DNA of 59,864 nt from Methanobacterium sp. Maddingley MBC34 (GCA_000309865.1 AMGN01000045.1:1-59864), one strand, 5' to 3'. Positions 1-8,252 are shown, numbered from the stretch's first letter. Numbers and translations are program-made. Notes: generated by a model from the letters alone, not told the origin.

Positions 1-56
1 TAGATTAATTCACTTAGATTAATTCACTTAGATTAATTCATTAAGATAAATTCACT
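1..56. repeat. 14-bp tandem repeat, four copies
   Basis: Four head-to-tail 14-bp units of the form tagattaattcact. Copies 1 and 2 are identical, copy 3 has one change and copy 4 has two. The array ends 15 bp before the ATG of the CDGSH gene, so it lies in its promoter or leader. It may extend left of the window. Confidence 0.9.
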
Positions 57-71
57 AAGGAAGGGTTTTTA

Positions 72-833
72 ATGGTTGAAAATAATCAGTTGAAAAACAA
101 AATGAAGATTAAAATCGTTAAAAATGGCCCATACATTGTTTCAGGTGGGGTTCCTCTCTATGAGCAAGCAATAGTCACTGATGAAGCGGGTCACACTAAA
201 GACTTAGTTGATGAAAAAGAATTTCCTCCACAGGATACCTATACTCTCTGTCGATGCGGAAAATCAAAGAATAAACCTTACTGTGATGGTACACATAATG
301 ATACGAATTTTGACGGCACTGAAACTGCCAGTAGAAAACCCTATATTGAAAAAGCGGAGATATTTGAAGGTCCCCAGCTCAGGTTAACCGATGCCCATGA
401 ATTTTGCGACCACTCCCGTTTCTGCATGAGATCAGGGGGGATCAGGAATTTAATCGGGAAATCAGATGATCCTGAAGCCAAACAAACTGCAATTGAAGAG
501 GCCATGATTTGCCCCTCTGGAAGACTGGTTTTATGGGATAAAAAAACTGGTAAACCTTTTGAAAAGCAATTTGAACCATCTATTGTTTTGGTACATGATG
601 AACAGAAGAAATGCCAGGGACCAATATGGGTGAGGGGAGGAATACCTATAGAGTCCTCTGATGGCACAATGTATGAGTCCCGTAACCGGGTTACACTCTG
701 CCGTTGTGGTAAATCAGAGAACAAACCCTACTGTGATGGCAGTCACTGGATGAATGCAGAGCAGAAATTAAAATTCAGAAAGAAATGGGGATTGGATGAT
801 AAAAAAACAAATGAAACTCTAGAAAACAAATGA
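72..833 (+). CDS. CDGSH-type iron-sulfur protein with two CDGSH motifs and a central 4Fe-4S-like domain
   Basis: A 253-aa soluble protein. Two CDGSH iron-sulfur motifs are visible: C60, C62, C71 and H75, and again C210, C212, C221 and H225. Each has the three-Cys, one-His pattern that binds a 2Fe-2S cluster in the mitoNEET-like family. Between them, about residues 105-165, is a Cys-containing segment resembling the divergent 4Fe-4S mono-cluster domain (DUF1271/Fer4_19) often fused to CDGSH domains. Presumed role is electron transfer or redox sensing in the cytoplasm; the partner is unknown. The ATG start follows an aaggg SD-like stretch directly after a 14-bp tandem repeat array. Confidence 0.88.
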   Translation: MVENNQLKNKMKIKIVKNGPYIVSGGVPLYEQAIVTDEAGHTKDLVDEKEFPPQDTYTLCRCGKSKNKPYCDGTHNDTNFDGTETASRKPYIEKAEIFEGPQLRLTDAHEFCDHSRFCMRSGGIRNLIGKSDDPEAKQTAIEEAMICPSGRLVLWDKKTGKPFEKQFEPSIVLVHDEQKKCQGPIWVRGGIPIESSDGTMYESRNRVTLCRCGKSENKPYCDGSHWMNAEQKLKFRKKWGLDDKKTNETLENK

Positions 834-845
834 AAAACTTGAATC

Positions 846-1421
846 CTAATCCTCCAACCAAGGGGGTTTAAAAAAATCATACCAGCTTTTCAAGGTCTCT
901 TTATCATATATATCCAATTCATCCAATATATCCCGGGCGAATTCCACAGAAGCTATGCCATTGGCGGTGATTATCCTTTTATCAGAAACAGAGGGTTGAT
1001 TAACGTACAAGTTGCTGCCTTCGTATTCCCCTATTAAGCTTTTTAAGTATTCTCTACCATTGCTGGTATGTTTAACATTTTCCACGAATCCATGGTGGGC
1101 TAAAAAGACGGTGGGTCCGCAAATGGCTGCAACCGGTATCTTCAAATCAATGAATTTTTTCACCACAGGGAGGATATCCATCACCGGGTCATTTTCCCAC
1201 ATCTTGCCCCCGGGAAGTATCAAAATTGCCGCATCATTATATTTAATCTCCTTGAAGGTGCAATCTGGCACTATGGAAACCCCACCCATGGTGATCACAA
1301 TATCCTGATTGAATCCAACAGTTTTAACCTGATAATCATTGGATTTGTTTATTTCAGCCACTACCAGGCCCGGTTCCCAGTCAGATAAACCATCAAATAC
1401 CATTAAATAAGCAATTGCCAT
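846..1421 (-). CDS. DJ-1/PfpI family protein (type 1 glutamine amidotransferase-like)
   Basis: A 191-aa protein of the DJ-1/ThiJ/PfpI superfamily. The nucleophile-elbow cysteine is in the AAICGPT motif (about residue 101), preceded by a beta-strand and the LPGG segment typical of the fold. Family members are glyoxalases, chaperones, deglycases or cysteine-dependent hydrolases, and sequence alone does not choose among them. It is convergent with the CDGSH gene, with 12 bp between stop codons. The ATG has a weak ggggttt stretch upstream. Confidence 0.85.
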   Translation of the reverse strand: MAIAYLMVFDGLSDWEPGLVVAEINKSNDYQVKTVGFNQDIVITMGGVSIVPDCTFKEIKYNDAAILILPGGKMWENDPVMDILPVVKKFIDLKIPVAAICGPTVFLAHHGFVENVKHTSNGREYLKSLIGEYEGSNLYVNQPSVSDKRIITANGIASVEFARDILDELDIYDKETLKSWYDFFKPPWLED

Positions 1422-1611
1422 GATTAAAACCCCAATATTTGCAATTTAAGTAAATAGTTAATTATATCTTCATTATTTAAAAGTATATTTTTACTGGATA
1501 AATCTTTATAAAATCATTTATAATAATCAGAACAGGGATAGAACTTATAAGATACTTCAATTAGTCTAAATATTCATCTAACCTTACTATATTTACTTAA
1601 CTTTAATTGGT

Positions 1612-2550
1612 GTGATTGTGAATCGTTTCTGGGGATATTTGTGTGCGATAATGGTAGCATTACTCTTTGGAGTTTGGTTCTCCTTAGATAAAATCTTACT
1701 GGGCTATTTACATCCCCTGGTACTGGGAGCAATGGTTTACCTCCTGGCAAGTGCACTGCTATTTTTAATAAGAATTTCACCCATACACGGTCTTATACTG
1801 GAAATCATTCACCGTGAAAGCAAGGTGGAAATTCATATTTCACGAAGGAATTACCTGACACTATTTTTAACAGCATTATTTGGAGATTGTATTGCTCCTG
1901 CATTGTATTTAAGTGGTTTAAACCAGATAACTGCAGTTAACGCTGCTCTTTTAACTAACGTTGAAATACTGTTCATCATTATTCTGGGTATATTTTTCTT
2001 AAAAGAGAGTGTTAAGACTAAAGATATATTGGGATTTGCTTTCCTGCTGGTAGGGGCTATATTTTTAAGCACCAACAACTTGCAGAACATAACATTTGAC
2101 CAGAATGTATTGGGCAGCCTCCTGGTGGTTTCAGCATCTTTCTTTTGGGCAATGGATACAACCCTAACCAAGTTTCTAAGCAATAAAAGAGATATATTCT
2201 TCCTTACTGGCCTTAAATGTGGAATTGGCGGTTCCATACTTTTTATAATTAGCATTTTCCTTGGATTAAGTTTCACACTCCCTTTAAACATGGTCCCACT
2301 ATTGCTTTTAATTGGATGGGGCTGCATGAGTTTTGCAATAATTCTAATCTACATTGCTATCCGTGAAATAGGATCCACCCGCACCGGATCTATCTTTTCC
2401 ACCAGTGCCATATTTGGGGCAATAAGTGCATTTATTATTCTTGGAGAACCTTTAAATGCCACCCAAATCTTATTTGGTATTTTAATGTTTGCGGGCATAC
2501 TCATCCTTTACCATAAAGGCAATAATCATCAGGCAAAGAATAAGGTTTAA
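1612..2550 (+). CDS. EamA/DMT-family transporter
   Basis: A 312-aa integral membrane protein with about ten hydrophobic helices arranged as two repeats of five, the architecture of drug/metabolite transporter (EamA) proteins. The first repeat holds the typical ...ALYLSGLNQITAVNAAL... helix, and the second holds ...YIAIREIGSTRTGSIF.... Substrate cannot be inferred; metabolite efflux is usual for the family. It starts at GTG 1612, with a second GTG at 1618 equally possible because ggtgtgatt sits just before it. Monocistronic-looking, followed by a DedA-type gene after 84 bp. Confidence 0.85.
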   Translation: MIVNRFWGYLCAIMVALLFGVWFSLDKILLGYLHPLVLGAMVYLLASALLFLIRISPIHGLILEIIHRESKVEIHISRRNYLTLFLTALFGDCIAPALYLSGLNQITAVNAALLTNVEILFIIILGIFFLKESVKTKDILGFAFLLVGAIFLSTNNLQNITFDQNVLGSLLVVSASFFWAMDTTLTKFLSNKRDIFFLTGLKCGIGGSILFIISIFLGLSFTLPLNMVPLLLLIGWGCMSFAIILIYIAIREIGSTRTGSIFSTSAIFGAISAFIILGEPLNATQILFGILMFAGILILYHKGNNHQAKNKV

Positions 2551-2634
2551 TCAATACTAAAAAATTTATTAAATTTAAAAATTGAATTCATAATCTAAAA
2601 TGAATTTTCAAATCAAGGAATATCCGATGATATC

Positions 2635-3276
2635 ATGTTTTCTGAGATAATTAGCAGCATTGAATCGTTTATCATGATTAATGTATCATGGGCAGTTTTT
2701 TTAGGCTGCATCCTGGAACAGATAATTGTACCCATTCCTGCCAGTTTAATAGTTTTAAGCTCCACCTTTATCATCCTGAAGGGAACCAGCTTTTCAATAG
2801 CTGCATTGGGGACTTTAATTGTGAAAATAGTGATCCCTGCTTCTTTGGGGATTACTTTAGGGTCCTTTGTTTATTATACTTTGGCCTATAAACTGGGAAC
2901 ACCATTCATAGAACGAACCAGCAAATACCTGGGAGTTTCTGTTGAAGATGTTAAAGATGTGGAAAAAAGGTTCAAAGAGAGTCGTTATGATGATATATTC
3001 ATGTTCCTGGCCCGTTGTTTTCCAGTAATCCCCAGCATAGCCATCAACCTTTTCTGTGGTCTAATTAGATATGATCTTAAAAAATATATTATCACCACAT
3101 TCATGGGTTCTGCAGTCCAGATATTGGGATGGGGATTGCTGGCATGGTTTTTTGGAAATATTTACGTGGTTTTGGAAGATAAAATATCCTATGTGGGTAA
3201 TATTGTAACTGGGATTATCGTACTGGCTGTTATATGTTTTATTATTATGAAAAGACGGGAAAAGAAGAATACATGA
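2635..3276 (+). CDS. DedA/VTT-family membrane protein
   Basis: A 213-aa membrane protein with the SNARE-associated (VTT/DedA) domain. An N-terminal re-entrant region with the conserved E-x-x-x-x-x-P-x-P pattern (LEQIIVPIPASL) is followed by the FxxRxxPxxP-like motif FLARCFPVIPSIAINLFCG and two C-terminal helices. DedA-like proteins are implicated in phospholipid scrambling or undecaprenyl-phosphate recycling in bacteria; the archaeal role is unknown. It lies 84 bp after the EamA transporter on the same strand and could be co-transcribed. SD evidence for the ATG is weak. Confidence 0.85.
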   Translation: MFSEIISSIESFIMINVSWAVFLGCILEQIIVPIPASLIVLSSTFIILKGTSFSIAALGTLIVKIVIPASLGITLGSFVYYTLAYKLGTPFIERTSKYLGVSVEDVKDVEKRFKESRYDDIFMFLARCFPVIPSIAINLFCGLIRYDLKKYIITTFMGSAVQILGWGLLAWFFGNIYVVLEDKISYVGNIVTGIIVLAVICFIIMKRREKKNT

Positions 3277-3378
3277 CCCTGATAAAAGATTCAATGAATG
3301 GTAAGAATTGTTTTAATATTTAATCATCACAGATAATTCAATCAATTTATTAAGTGTTCATTAGGGTGTCTGATATTA

Positions 3379-4212
3379 ATGAAACCTGAAACTTTCCGTA
3401 AAAAGGAAATAATTGAAATAACAAAACACGCTTGTGATCTTCTGGAGATGGGATTAGAAGACAAATTTTTTAATGAAATCGAGACACTTTTAATTTCCAA
3501 GATTCCATTTGGAAAGCTAAAACCAATGGGAGAATATCTTGGAAAACGGGGCCTGAAAAGGCCTGAACTCTACTTTGATGTTTTGGATAAGTTTTTCAGG
3601 AAAAATCTTGATTACGGTTATAAAGAAGGCCTTTACAACACTGAAAAAATGAGGATGAGTGCAAAAGAAATTCAAAAATCCAGGGTATGGGGTTGGAGAG
3701 CAGGAATTGTGGGATTGGCCTTTAATGAAATGAGTCATGACCACTCTGAGGAAGTGGTGGAGAAAACCAGAGAATATATATTATTAAGCTCCCACTGGTC
3801 ATCATCGGATACATTCGCAGATAAAACTTTCAACCACATGTTCAGGGAACGTTTTTCTTATATAACCTCTGTTTTGAAAGAGTGGGCCGGGGATGAAAAT
3901 GATTGGATCCGCAATACAGCAGCTTTTGCTGTACACGCTCCTGTGGAGAATAAAATCATAAACAGAACTCAATTCATGGAACTCCTCATTGTGCTGGACA
4001 TGGTAATGGATGATCCAGCCAAAAATGTGCAGAAAAAGGTTGCATGGACTCTAAAGGTGGTCAGCAAATATTATCCTGATGAAACCTATGATTTTCTGGA
4101 AAAATGGGTTAAAAATAATAATAAATCCACTAAATGGATAATAAAGAATAGTTTAAAGTATTTAGATGAAACAAGAAGGAAGGATTTACTTAAAAAAATA
4201 ATGGATCATTGA
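3379..4212 (+). CDS. AlkD-like DNA alkylation repair / HEAT-like repeat protein
   Basis: A 277-aa alpha-helical protein that resembles the AlkC/AlkD DNA glycosylase family (HEAT-like repeats). Features recalling the family are the segment WSSSDTFADKTF (about residues 139-150), near where AlkD carries its WD..D DNA-binding and catalytic residues, and the C-terminal helical repeats with VQKKVAWTLKVVSKY. If so, it would excise bulky or cationic alkylated bases such as 3-methyladenine or 7-methylguanine. The match is by pattern only, and a general HEAT-repeat scaffold is the alternative. The stop codon lies in a duplicated 15-bp segment. Confidence 0.6.
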   Translation: MKPETFRKKEIIEITKHACDLLEMGLEDKFFNEIETLLISKIPFGKLKPMGEYLGKRGLKRPELYFDVLDKFFRKNLDYGYKEGLYNTEKMRMSAKEIQKSRVWGWRAGIVGLAFNEMSHDHSEEVVEKTREYILLSSHWSSSDTFADKTFNHMFRERFSYITSVLKEWAGDENDWIRNTAAFAVHAPVENKIINRTQFMELLIVLDMVMDDPAKNVQKKVAWTLKVVSKYYPDETYDFLEKWVKNNNKSTKWIIKNSLKYLDETRRKDLLKKIMDH

Positions 4213-4235
4213 AGAGATATATGGATCATTGAAGA
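4201..4235. repeat. 15-bp direct repeat spanning a stop codon
   Basis: The sequence atggatcattgaaga occurs at 4201-4215 and again at 4221-4235 (period 20). The first copy encodes the last two residues and the stop of the AlkD-like gene, so the second copy looks like a duplication of the gene end. Confidence 0.85.
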
Positions 4236-4701
4236 TTTTTTTTATTCATAGGATATAATTATGGACCTTTTTTTGTATTATTTTTATAAATCATTTGTTA
4301 ACTTTTATTTATTAAACATGTAATTTGGGCTCAATTTGGGGATAATTGGTAGAAACTTTGGAATAAATATTTAAACAATCTTCATAAAACAATTGTTGTG
4401 TAAATGCTAATTGGAAAGATTCGGAAATTCAATTAATACCTTCAAGATAATTTAGGAGTGTTATGATTCAATGGATGTAATCTTACCTTAAAATTGGCCT
4501 ATGGAGGGTTTAATCCCTTCATATCTCCTCCATGCATCGAAAAGAAGTTTTAAATTCATTTGTTTCCTTAATTAGATGTAAATGGTTAATGTAATATCAC
4601 CTCAAAAATGTGTTTAGGGATTTGAAAATCATAACAAATCCTATATTACTTTTTTTGAGGATTTATAAATTAAAAAAATTTTAAAATCAGGAGAGGATAT
4701 T
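4213..4701. other. 489-bp intergenic region with inverted repeats
   Basis: No ORF worth calling. It is strongly AT-rich and contains a duplicated gene end at the left edge, a short inverted repeat (tggagg at 4502-4507 with cctcca at 4526-4531), a nested hairpin at 4600-4660, and the SD and leader of the following DUF5518-like gene. Confidence 0.6.
4600..4660 (+). promoter_or_regulatory. Nested stem-loop upstream of DUF5518-like gene
   Basis: Outer arms cctcaaaaa (4600-4608) and tttttgagg (4652-4660) are perfectly complementary (9 bp). Inside them, tagggatttg (4615-4624) pairs with caaatccta (4635-4643), 9 bp with one bulged G. The element ends 41 bp before the GTG start. It could be a leader structure or the 3' end of a short transcript. 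Confidence 0.5.
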
Positions 4702-5100
4702 GTGATTAAAGAGATCGTGAAATGGAGACCAATCATAATTGGAATTGTACTGGTGGTAACACTTTATGTGATTTCAGATTTGATTTCAGGTGTAAGTATA
4801 CTGTTACCCTCATTTTTACTGGCCGGACTTGTAGTTGGATTCATAATTAATGAAAGTGAAAAAAATGGAGCTATCAATGGAGCTATTTTAGGATTAATTG
4901 GCGGATTGATCGTTAATGTCTTTTTAATAGTTTATTATTACTATTTAGGGTACGGGGATTATATAAGCAGCATACTGCTCTATTCTGTCATGAATTTAGT
5001 GCTTCAAATAGTGGTGGCAACAGTTGGAGGAGTTTTAGGATCCCTAATAAAGACAGAATCTGTTAAAAATAGGCCAGTTGAAGATTCAGTTGAGGAATAA
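4702..5100 (+). CDS. DUF5518-like small membrane protein
   Basis: A 132-aa protein with four predicted membrane helices: residues about 10-28, 33-48, 57-80 and 90-112. The Gly-rich third helix reads NGAINGAILGLIGGLIVN, and the tail is short and acidic. The layout matches the DUF5518 proteins that are numerous in Methanobacterium genomes; function is unknown. The GTG start is supported by gagagga eight bases upstream. A long T-tract follows the stop. Confidence 0.7.
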   Translation: MIKEIVKWRPIIIGIVLVVTLYVISDLISGVSILLPSFLLAGLVVGFIINESEKNGAINGAILGLIGGLIVNVFLIVYYYYLGYGDYISSILLYSVMNLVLQIVVATVGGVLGSLIKTESVKNRPVEDSVEE

Positions 5101-5110
5101 AAAAATAAAT

Positions 5111-5136
5111 AATTTTTCTTTTTTTTCTTTTTTTGA
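5111..5136 (+). terminator. T-rich intrinsic terminator
   Basis: Runs of five, eight and seven T separated by single C, starting about 12 bp after the DUF5518-like stop. This is the usual archaeal U-tract terminator. Confidence 0.65.
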
Positions 5137-5230
5137 GTATTCTCAGCATGATTCTATCATTCCAAGTTAACTAACTAATTAAGTCAATTAACTCAGTTAA
5201 GCCATCAGTTAATAAGGGAAAATTATGAAC

Positions 5231-5680
5231 TCATTTTTTAATGTTTTCTAACCATTCAATTGTCTCATCAGCTATGTCTTCAGAGATATCTTCGATCCAA
5301 TCCTGTTCACTCCAGGTGCACACATCTTCCTCTTCAATATCCCCCACAATGTCTTCCACACGGTCCTGATCAGCATACTCTCCCACAACTGATTCACAAA
5401 AATTGAACTCTTTTTCATGATTATCGAATAGAACATCCCAGCTTCCAGAATCCCTGAGCTCCCAATACCAGTAGTAATTTTTAACTTTTTCTTCCCCGGG
5501 GTTTTGTTCGTTGAATGATTCTTCTTCCTCATAACCAACAATGAGAATTTTATCATTATCTAAATAGATATGTTTCTCCCATACATCCTTCCCGATCTGC
5601 GCCCTTTCCAGTTCTGTTTCTTCTATTCGTTCTACCAGTTTGTCTTTCCCCATCATTTCTACAACCCCCAAGAAGCTCAT
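5231..5680 (-). CDS. Acidic hypothetical protein
   Basis: A 149-aa, very acidic protein (many Glu and Asp, C-terminal DISEDIADETIEWLENIKK) with several Trp and Tyr residues and no membrane segment. I do not recognise a family. The WYWELRDSGSWDVLF stretch suggests a compact beta-rich core followed by an acidic helical tail. The ATG at 5680 has little SD signal; an internal ATG at 5656 is preceded by ggggtt and may be the true start. Its strand is opposite to both neighbours. Confidence 0.6.
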   Translation of the reverse strand: MSFLGVVEMMGKDKLVERIEETELERAQIGKDVWEKHIYLDNDKILIVGYEEEESFNEQNPGEEKVKNYYWYWELRDSGSWDVLFDNHEKEFNFCESVVGEYADQDRVEDIVGDIEEEDVCTWSEQDWIEDISEDIADETIEWLENIKK

Positions 5681-5721
5681 TTGTGAAACATTAAAGATTT
5701 CTATTATAAATTATGGTAAGA

Positions 5722-5752
5722 ATTACACTTATTTATTATGTGTAGGTGTAAT
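5722..5752. promoter_or_regulatory. Inverted repeat between divergent genes
   Basis: attacac (5722-5728) and gtgtaat (5746-5752) form a perfect 7-bp inverted repeat with a 17-bp centre, in the divergent region between the acidic hypothetical and the PRC-barrel gene. It could be an operator. It is followed by a duplicated 10-mer attatatcct (5773-5792). Confidence 0.35.
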
Positions 5753-5953
5753 AAGGGCAATCCCTCCTTAGTATTATATCCTATTATATCCTGTTATTCA
5801 AACCTTTAAAATTTCTATTTCTCTCTTATGGTTATAAACTCCCTTAACCATTATAAAACAACGAAAAACGACTATATATTAATAATACCCATAATTTATT
5901 ATATCATTAAAAGATAAAAGTATTAAAGATATTATACATTGTGGGTGTTTGAA

Positions 5954-6460
5954 ATGAAAGTTAGCGACTTTATTGGAATGAAGGTTATAGATAGTGAAGC
6001 CCGGGAAGTGGGGAAAGTAGAAGACCTGGCTGTCACCATAAAAGAATGTTTGGTTGAACAGATATTCATAGCCACGGGATCTACTTTGAGTAAAAAGTAT
6101 TTCGCTGTGAAAGAGGAAGATATAGCAGCTATAGGTGATTATGTTCAGTTAAAATTCAATGGAGAAGCACTGGAAAATAAAATAAAAGTGGATAAGCTTG
6201 ATGATCTTGCTCCTAAAGAATCACGATTCAAAAATCTGGAAGGTAAAGTGGTTCTGGCCAAGGAAGGTGTGGAAATAGGTAAAATCCAGGACATGGCCAT
6301 TGACCCTGAAGGATGCCTCATTCACAATGTGATCATTTCCATGGGAGGAACCTTCAACCGGAAACAGTTCCTGATCTCCAGTGATGATATTGCTGAAATT
6401 GGGGATTACATGATACTCAAACTTTCCAAAGAACAGATTGAGCAAATGGCCGTGGATTAA
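5954..6460 (+). CDS. Two-domain PRC-barrel protein
   Basis: A 168-aa protein made of two PRC-barrel domains in tandem, residues about 1-75 and 92-167. They align with each other: MKVIDSEAREVGKVEDLAVT matches KVVLAKEGVEIGKIQDMAID, and each ends with an (A)AIGDYVQLK-type strand. Single PRC-barrel proteins in archaea are small adaptors, some linked to cell division or RNA metabolism; the specific role here is unknown. ATG 5954 is chosen because the upstream in-frame TTG lacks an SD, whereas gggtgttt precedes this ATG. Confidence 0.85.
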   Translation: MKVSDFIGMKVIDSEAREVGKVEDLAVTIKECLVEQIFIATGSTLSKKYFAVKEEDIAAIGDYVQLKFNGEALENKIKVDKLDDLAPKESRFKNLEGKVVLAKEGVEIGKIQDMAIDPEGCLIHNVIISMGGTFNRKQFLISSDDIAEIGDYMILKLSKEQIEQMAVD

Positions 6461-6474
6461 AACTGCCATTATTC

Positions 6475-6502
6475 CTTTTTTATAATAAATCTCTTATTTT
6501 TT
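6475..6502 (+). terminator. T-rich terminator after PRC-barrel gene
   Basis: Two T-runs (six each) in an AT-rich context 15-40 bp after the stop codon, consistent with archaeal U-tract termination. Confidence 0.45.
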
Positions 6503-6618
6503 CAATATTTCCATTTTAAAAAAAGCATTTAAAATGTGTAAGGAATTGAACATTATTGAATCATTTAATTAAAATTATTCCAGCTTATCTCTGAATAATT
6601 AACTAGTATTCATATCCC

Positions 6619-6691
6619 GGGCTGGTAGCTCAGGTGGGAGAGCGTTGCCTTCGCAAGGCAGAGGCCGCGGGTTCAAATCCCGCCCAGTCCA
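6619..6691 (+). tRNA. tRNA-Ala (anticodon CGC)
   Basis: A 73-nt cloverleaf. Acceptor GGGCTGG pairs with CCAGTCC and includes the G3:U70 wobble that identifies alanine tRNAs. The D-arm is GCTC/GAGC. The anticodon stem is TTGCC/GGCAG with loop TTCGCAA (anticodon CGC, reading GCG), and the T-arm is GCGGG-TTCAAAT-CCCGC. The discriminator is A, CCA is not encoded and there is no intron. Confidence 0.97.
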
Positions 6692-6750
6692 TCTATTTAA
6701 TGTCTAGTTTAAAGGTGGATATATCAATTAAAGATGAATATAACGCTTTA

Positions 6751-6790
6751 AATATAGGATACAATTCATTTAATATAGGATACAATTCAT
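6751..6790. repeat. 19-bp direct repeat, two copies
   Basis: aatataggatacaattcat at 6751-6769 is repeated exactly at 6772-6790 (period 21), in the spacer between tRNA-Ala and the minus-strand kinase gene whose stop codon follows at 6795. Confidence 0.9.
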
Positions 6791-6794
6791 ATAT

Positions 6795-7373
6795 TCACGA
6801 AATCAAATAATTTTTATCAACATCATCTAAAATTGCATGTATTTTCCTTTTTACTTCCCCAATACTTCCCGCAGTGTTGATAATATACCAATCCTGAGCC
6901 AATTCAAGGGCTTTTTCCCTTACTTTAACCAAGTCATCTAGGTTTTCAAACATTTCTTCATCATTCCGGGAGGACATTCGCTTAAGAGACTCTTCTGGTT
7001 CCAGATCCAGGAAAAACATGTAATGGGATGTGGGAAGAATCGTGGTGAAGAACCGGTAAAGGAGTTTGGCCATGGGAAGGGGCAGATATGCCACTCCCAT
7101 TAAATAACGAACCATAATAATGTTATCTGCTTTACCATTATATTTTTTAACTGAACTGATAACATCCAGGGCATAATAAACCGATGCTTTGATTTTATTG
7201 ATCTTTCCCCTGCCAAGCAGGGCTTTTTTTGCTTTCAGGCCGTAAGAGTTGTCAAAAGAAGGATGTTCCCGGAGAATAACACTTTCACCCATGGAAATGT
7301 ATTTTTCTTGTATTAGTTTAGCCTGGGTACTCTTTCCAGACCCGTCAAGACCATCAATGATAATAAAGCGCAT
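6795..7373 (-). CDS. Thymidylate-kinase-family protein (paralog of tmk)
   Basis: A 192-aa P-loop kinase of the thymidylate kinase family. Walker A GLDGSGKST is at residues 8-16, and a family-type ..SRNDEE.. lid region lies about residue 133. It is divergent from the canonical Tmk encoded 0.9 kb away. The usual DR-x-x-x-S segment is replaced by VRYLMGVAYL and the region after the P-loop reads REHPS rather than REPT. Substrate may therefore not be dTMP. It is co-oriented with, and 24 bp downstream of, a polyprenol-kinase-like gene, so a phosphorylated isoprenoid or lipid precursor is conceivable. SD ggagataac precedes the ATG. Confidence 0.75.
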   Translation of the reverse strand: MRFIIIDGLDGSGKSTQAKLIQEKYISMGESVILREHPSFDNSYGLKAKKALLGRGKINKIKASVYYALDVISSVKKYNGKADNIIMVRYLMGVAYLPLPMAKLLYRFFTTILPTSHYMFFLDLEPEESLKRMSSRNDEEMFENLDDLVKVREKALELAQDWYIINTAGSIGEVKRKIHAILDDVDKNYLIS

Positions 7374-7397
7374 GTTATCTCCATAAATTATAAAATG

Positions 7398-8069
7398 TTA
7401 TATGGTCATTAAAATATAGGTTACAACCGCTGAAAAACAGGCTGTGAGGTTATCCAGACCTTTGGGGGTCACGGCTTCAAATATAGTGGCTACCAGTGCC
7501 ACACTCACAATTACCAGTGGTTGAATGGGCATAGCATAGTAAACTAAAACTATCCCTATGGTGCATATGAGTACTAAAAACATGGTAATGGAACCTTCCA
7601 AACTTTTAGTGTCTCCTGTAAGATTATATTTTATCTTACCGTACTTCATACCAACCAACGATGCCATTCCATCTCCATAAGACATTGCAGCTATACCCAC
7701 TGCAATAATCCAGGGCTGGTCAAAGAAAATGAGTGCCAGAATAGTCCAGGAGATGGCGTAGTAAACCAGGCCCAGACCGTGACCCGATCCTGATATTTTA
7801 TCTTTTATTTTCAGTGGAGAATGGGGGCTTATAAGAAAAGTTAAGATAATAAATGGGGCAGCTGCCAGAAAAGCCATTACCCATCGAGATTGAAAGAGGG
7901 GCAATATGAATAAAACGTTCCCCACCATGATATGCAGGAACTTTCGACTGAAATTGGGATGCTTTTTAAGCACTTTCTCTGAAATCACCAGTAAAAGTAT
8001 TACATATGCGTAGACCAGTACTAGGCCCATAATATCTCCATTATCCATGAATCTTAGTACTTCATCCAC
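7398..8069 (-). CDS. Phytol/dolichol-kinase-like membrane protein (CTP-dependent kinase superfamily)
   Basis: A 223-aa polytopic membrane protein (about seven helices) of the superfamily that includes phytol kinase VTE5, dolichol kinase and CDP-diglyceride synthases. Diagnostic segments are RKFLHIMVGN (residues 42-51), MSYGDGMASLVGMKYGK (about 130-146) and TKSLEGS (about 154-160), which form the CTP-binding site in the family. Expected reaction: CTP-dependent phosphorylation of a polyprenyl alcohol such as geranylgeraniol. It is followed in the same direction by a thymidylate-kinase-like gene. Start GTG at 8069; the ATG codons at residues 8 and 14 are alternatives. Confidence 0.75.
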   Translation of the reverse strand: MDEVLRFMDNGDIMGLVLVYAYVILLLVISEKVLKKHPNFSRKFLHIMVGNVLFILPLFQSRWVMAFLAAAPFIILTFLISPHSPLKIKDKISGSGHGLGLVYYAISWTILALIFFDQPWIIAVGIAAMSYGDGMASLVGMKYGKIKYNLTGDTKSLEGSITMFLVLICTIGIVLVYYAMPIQPLVIVSVALVATIFEAVTPKGLDNLTACFSAVVTYILMTI

Positions 8070-8252
8070 ATATAAGTGAATTTGGATTTTTAATTATTGA
8101 TCATGGTAGTATTTGGATTAACTAACTGCAAGAATTAACCCTTGTACTTAACTTGGAATTAGAAAATTGGGAATGAGATTCTTTAGTGCCGAACTCGAAA
8201 TTAAGGGGGTATGTGCCAAAGTTTATTAGTTATTTTAAGGATATGAAAAGCT

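Noticed and set aside
4502..4531. Hairpin tggagg...cctcca as an RNA gene
   Set aside because: A single six-base stem with a long loop is too weak to support an RNA gene.
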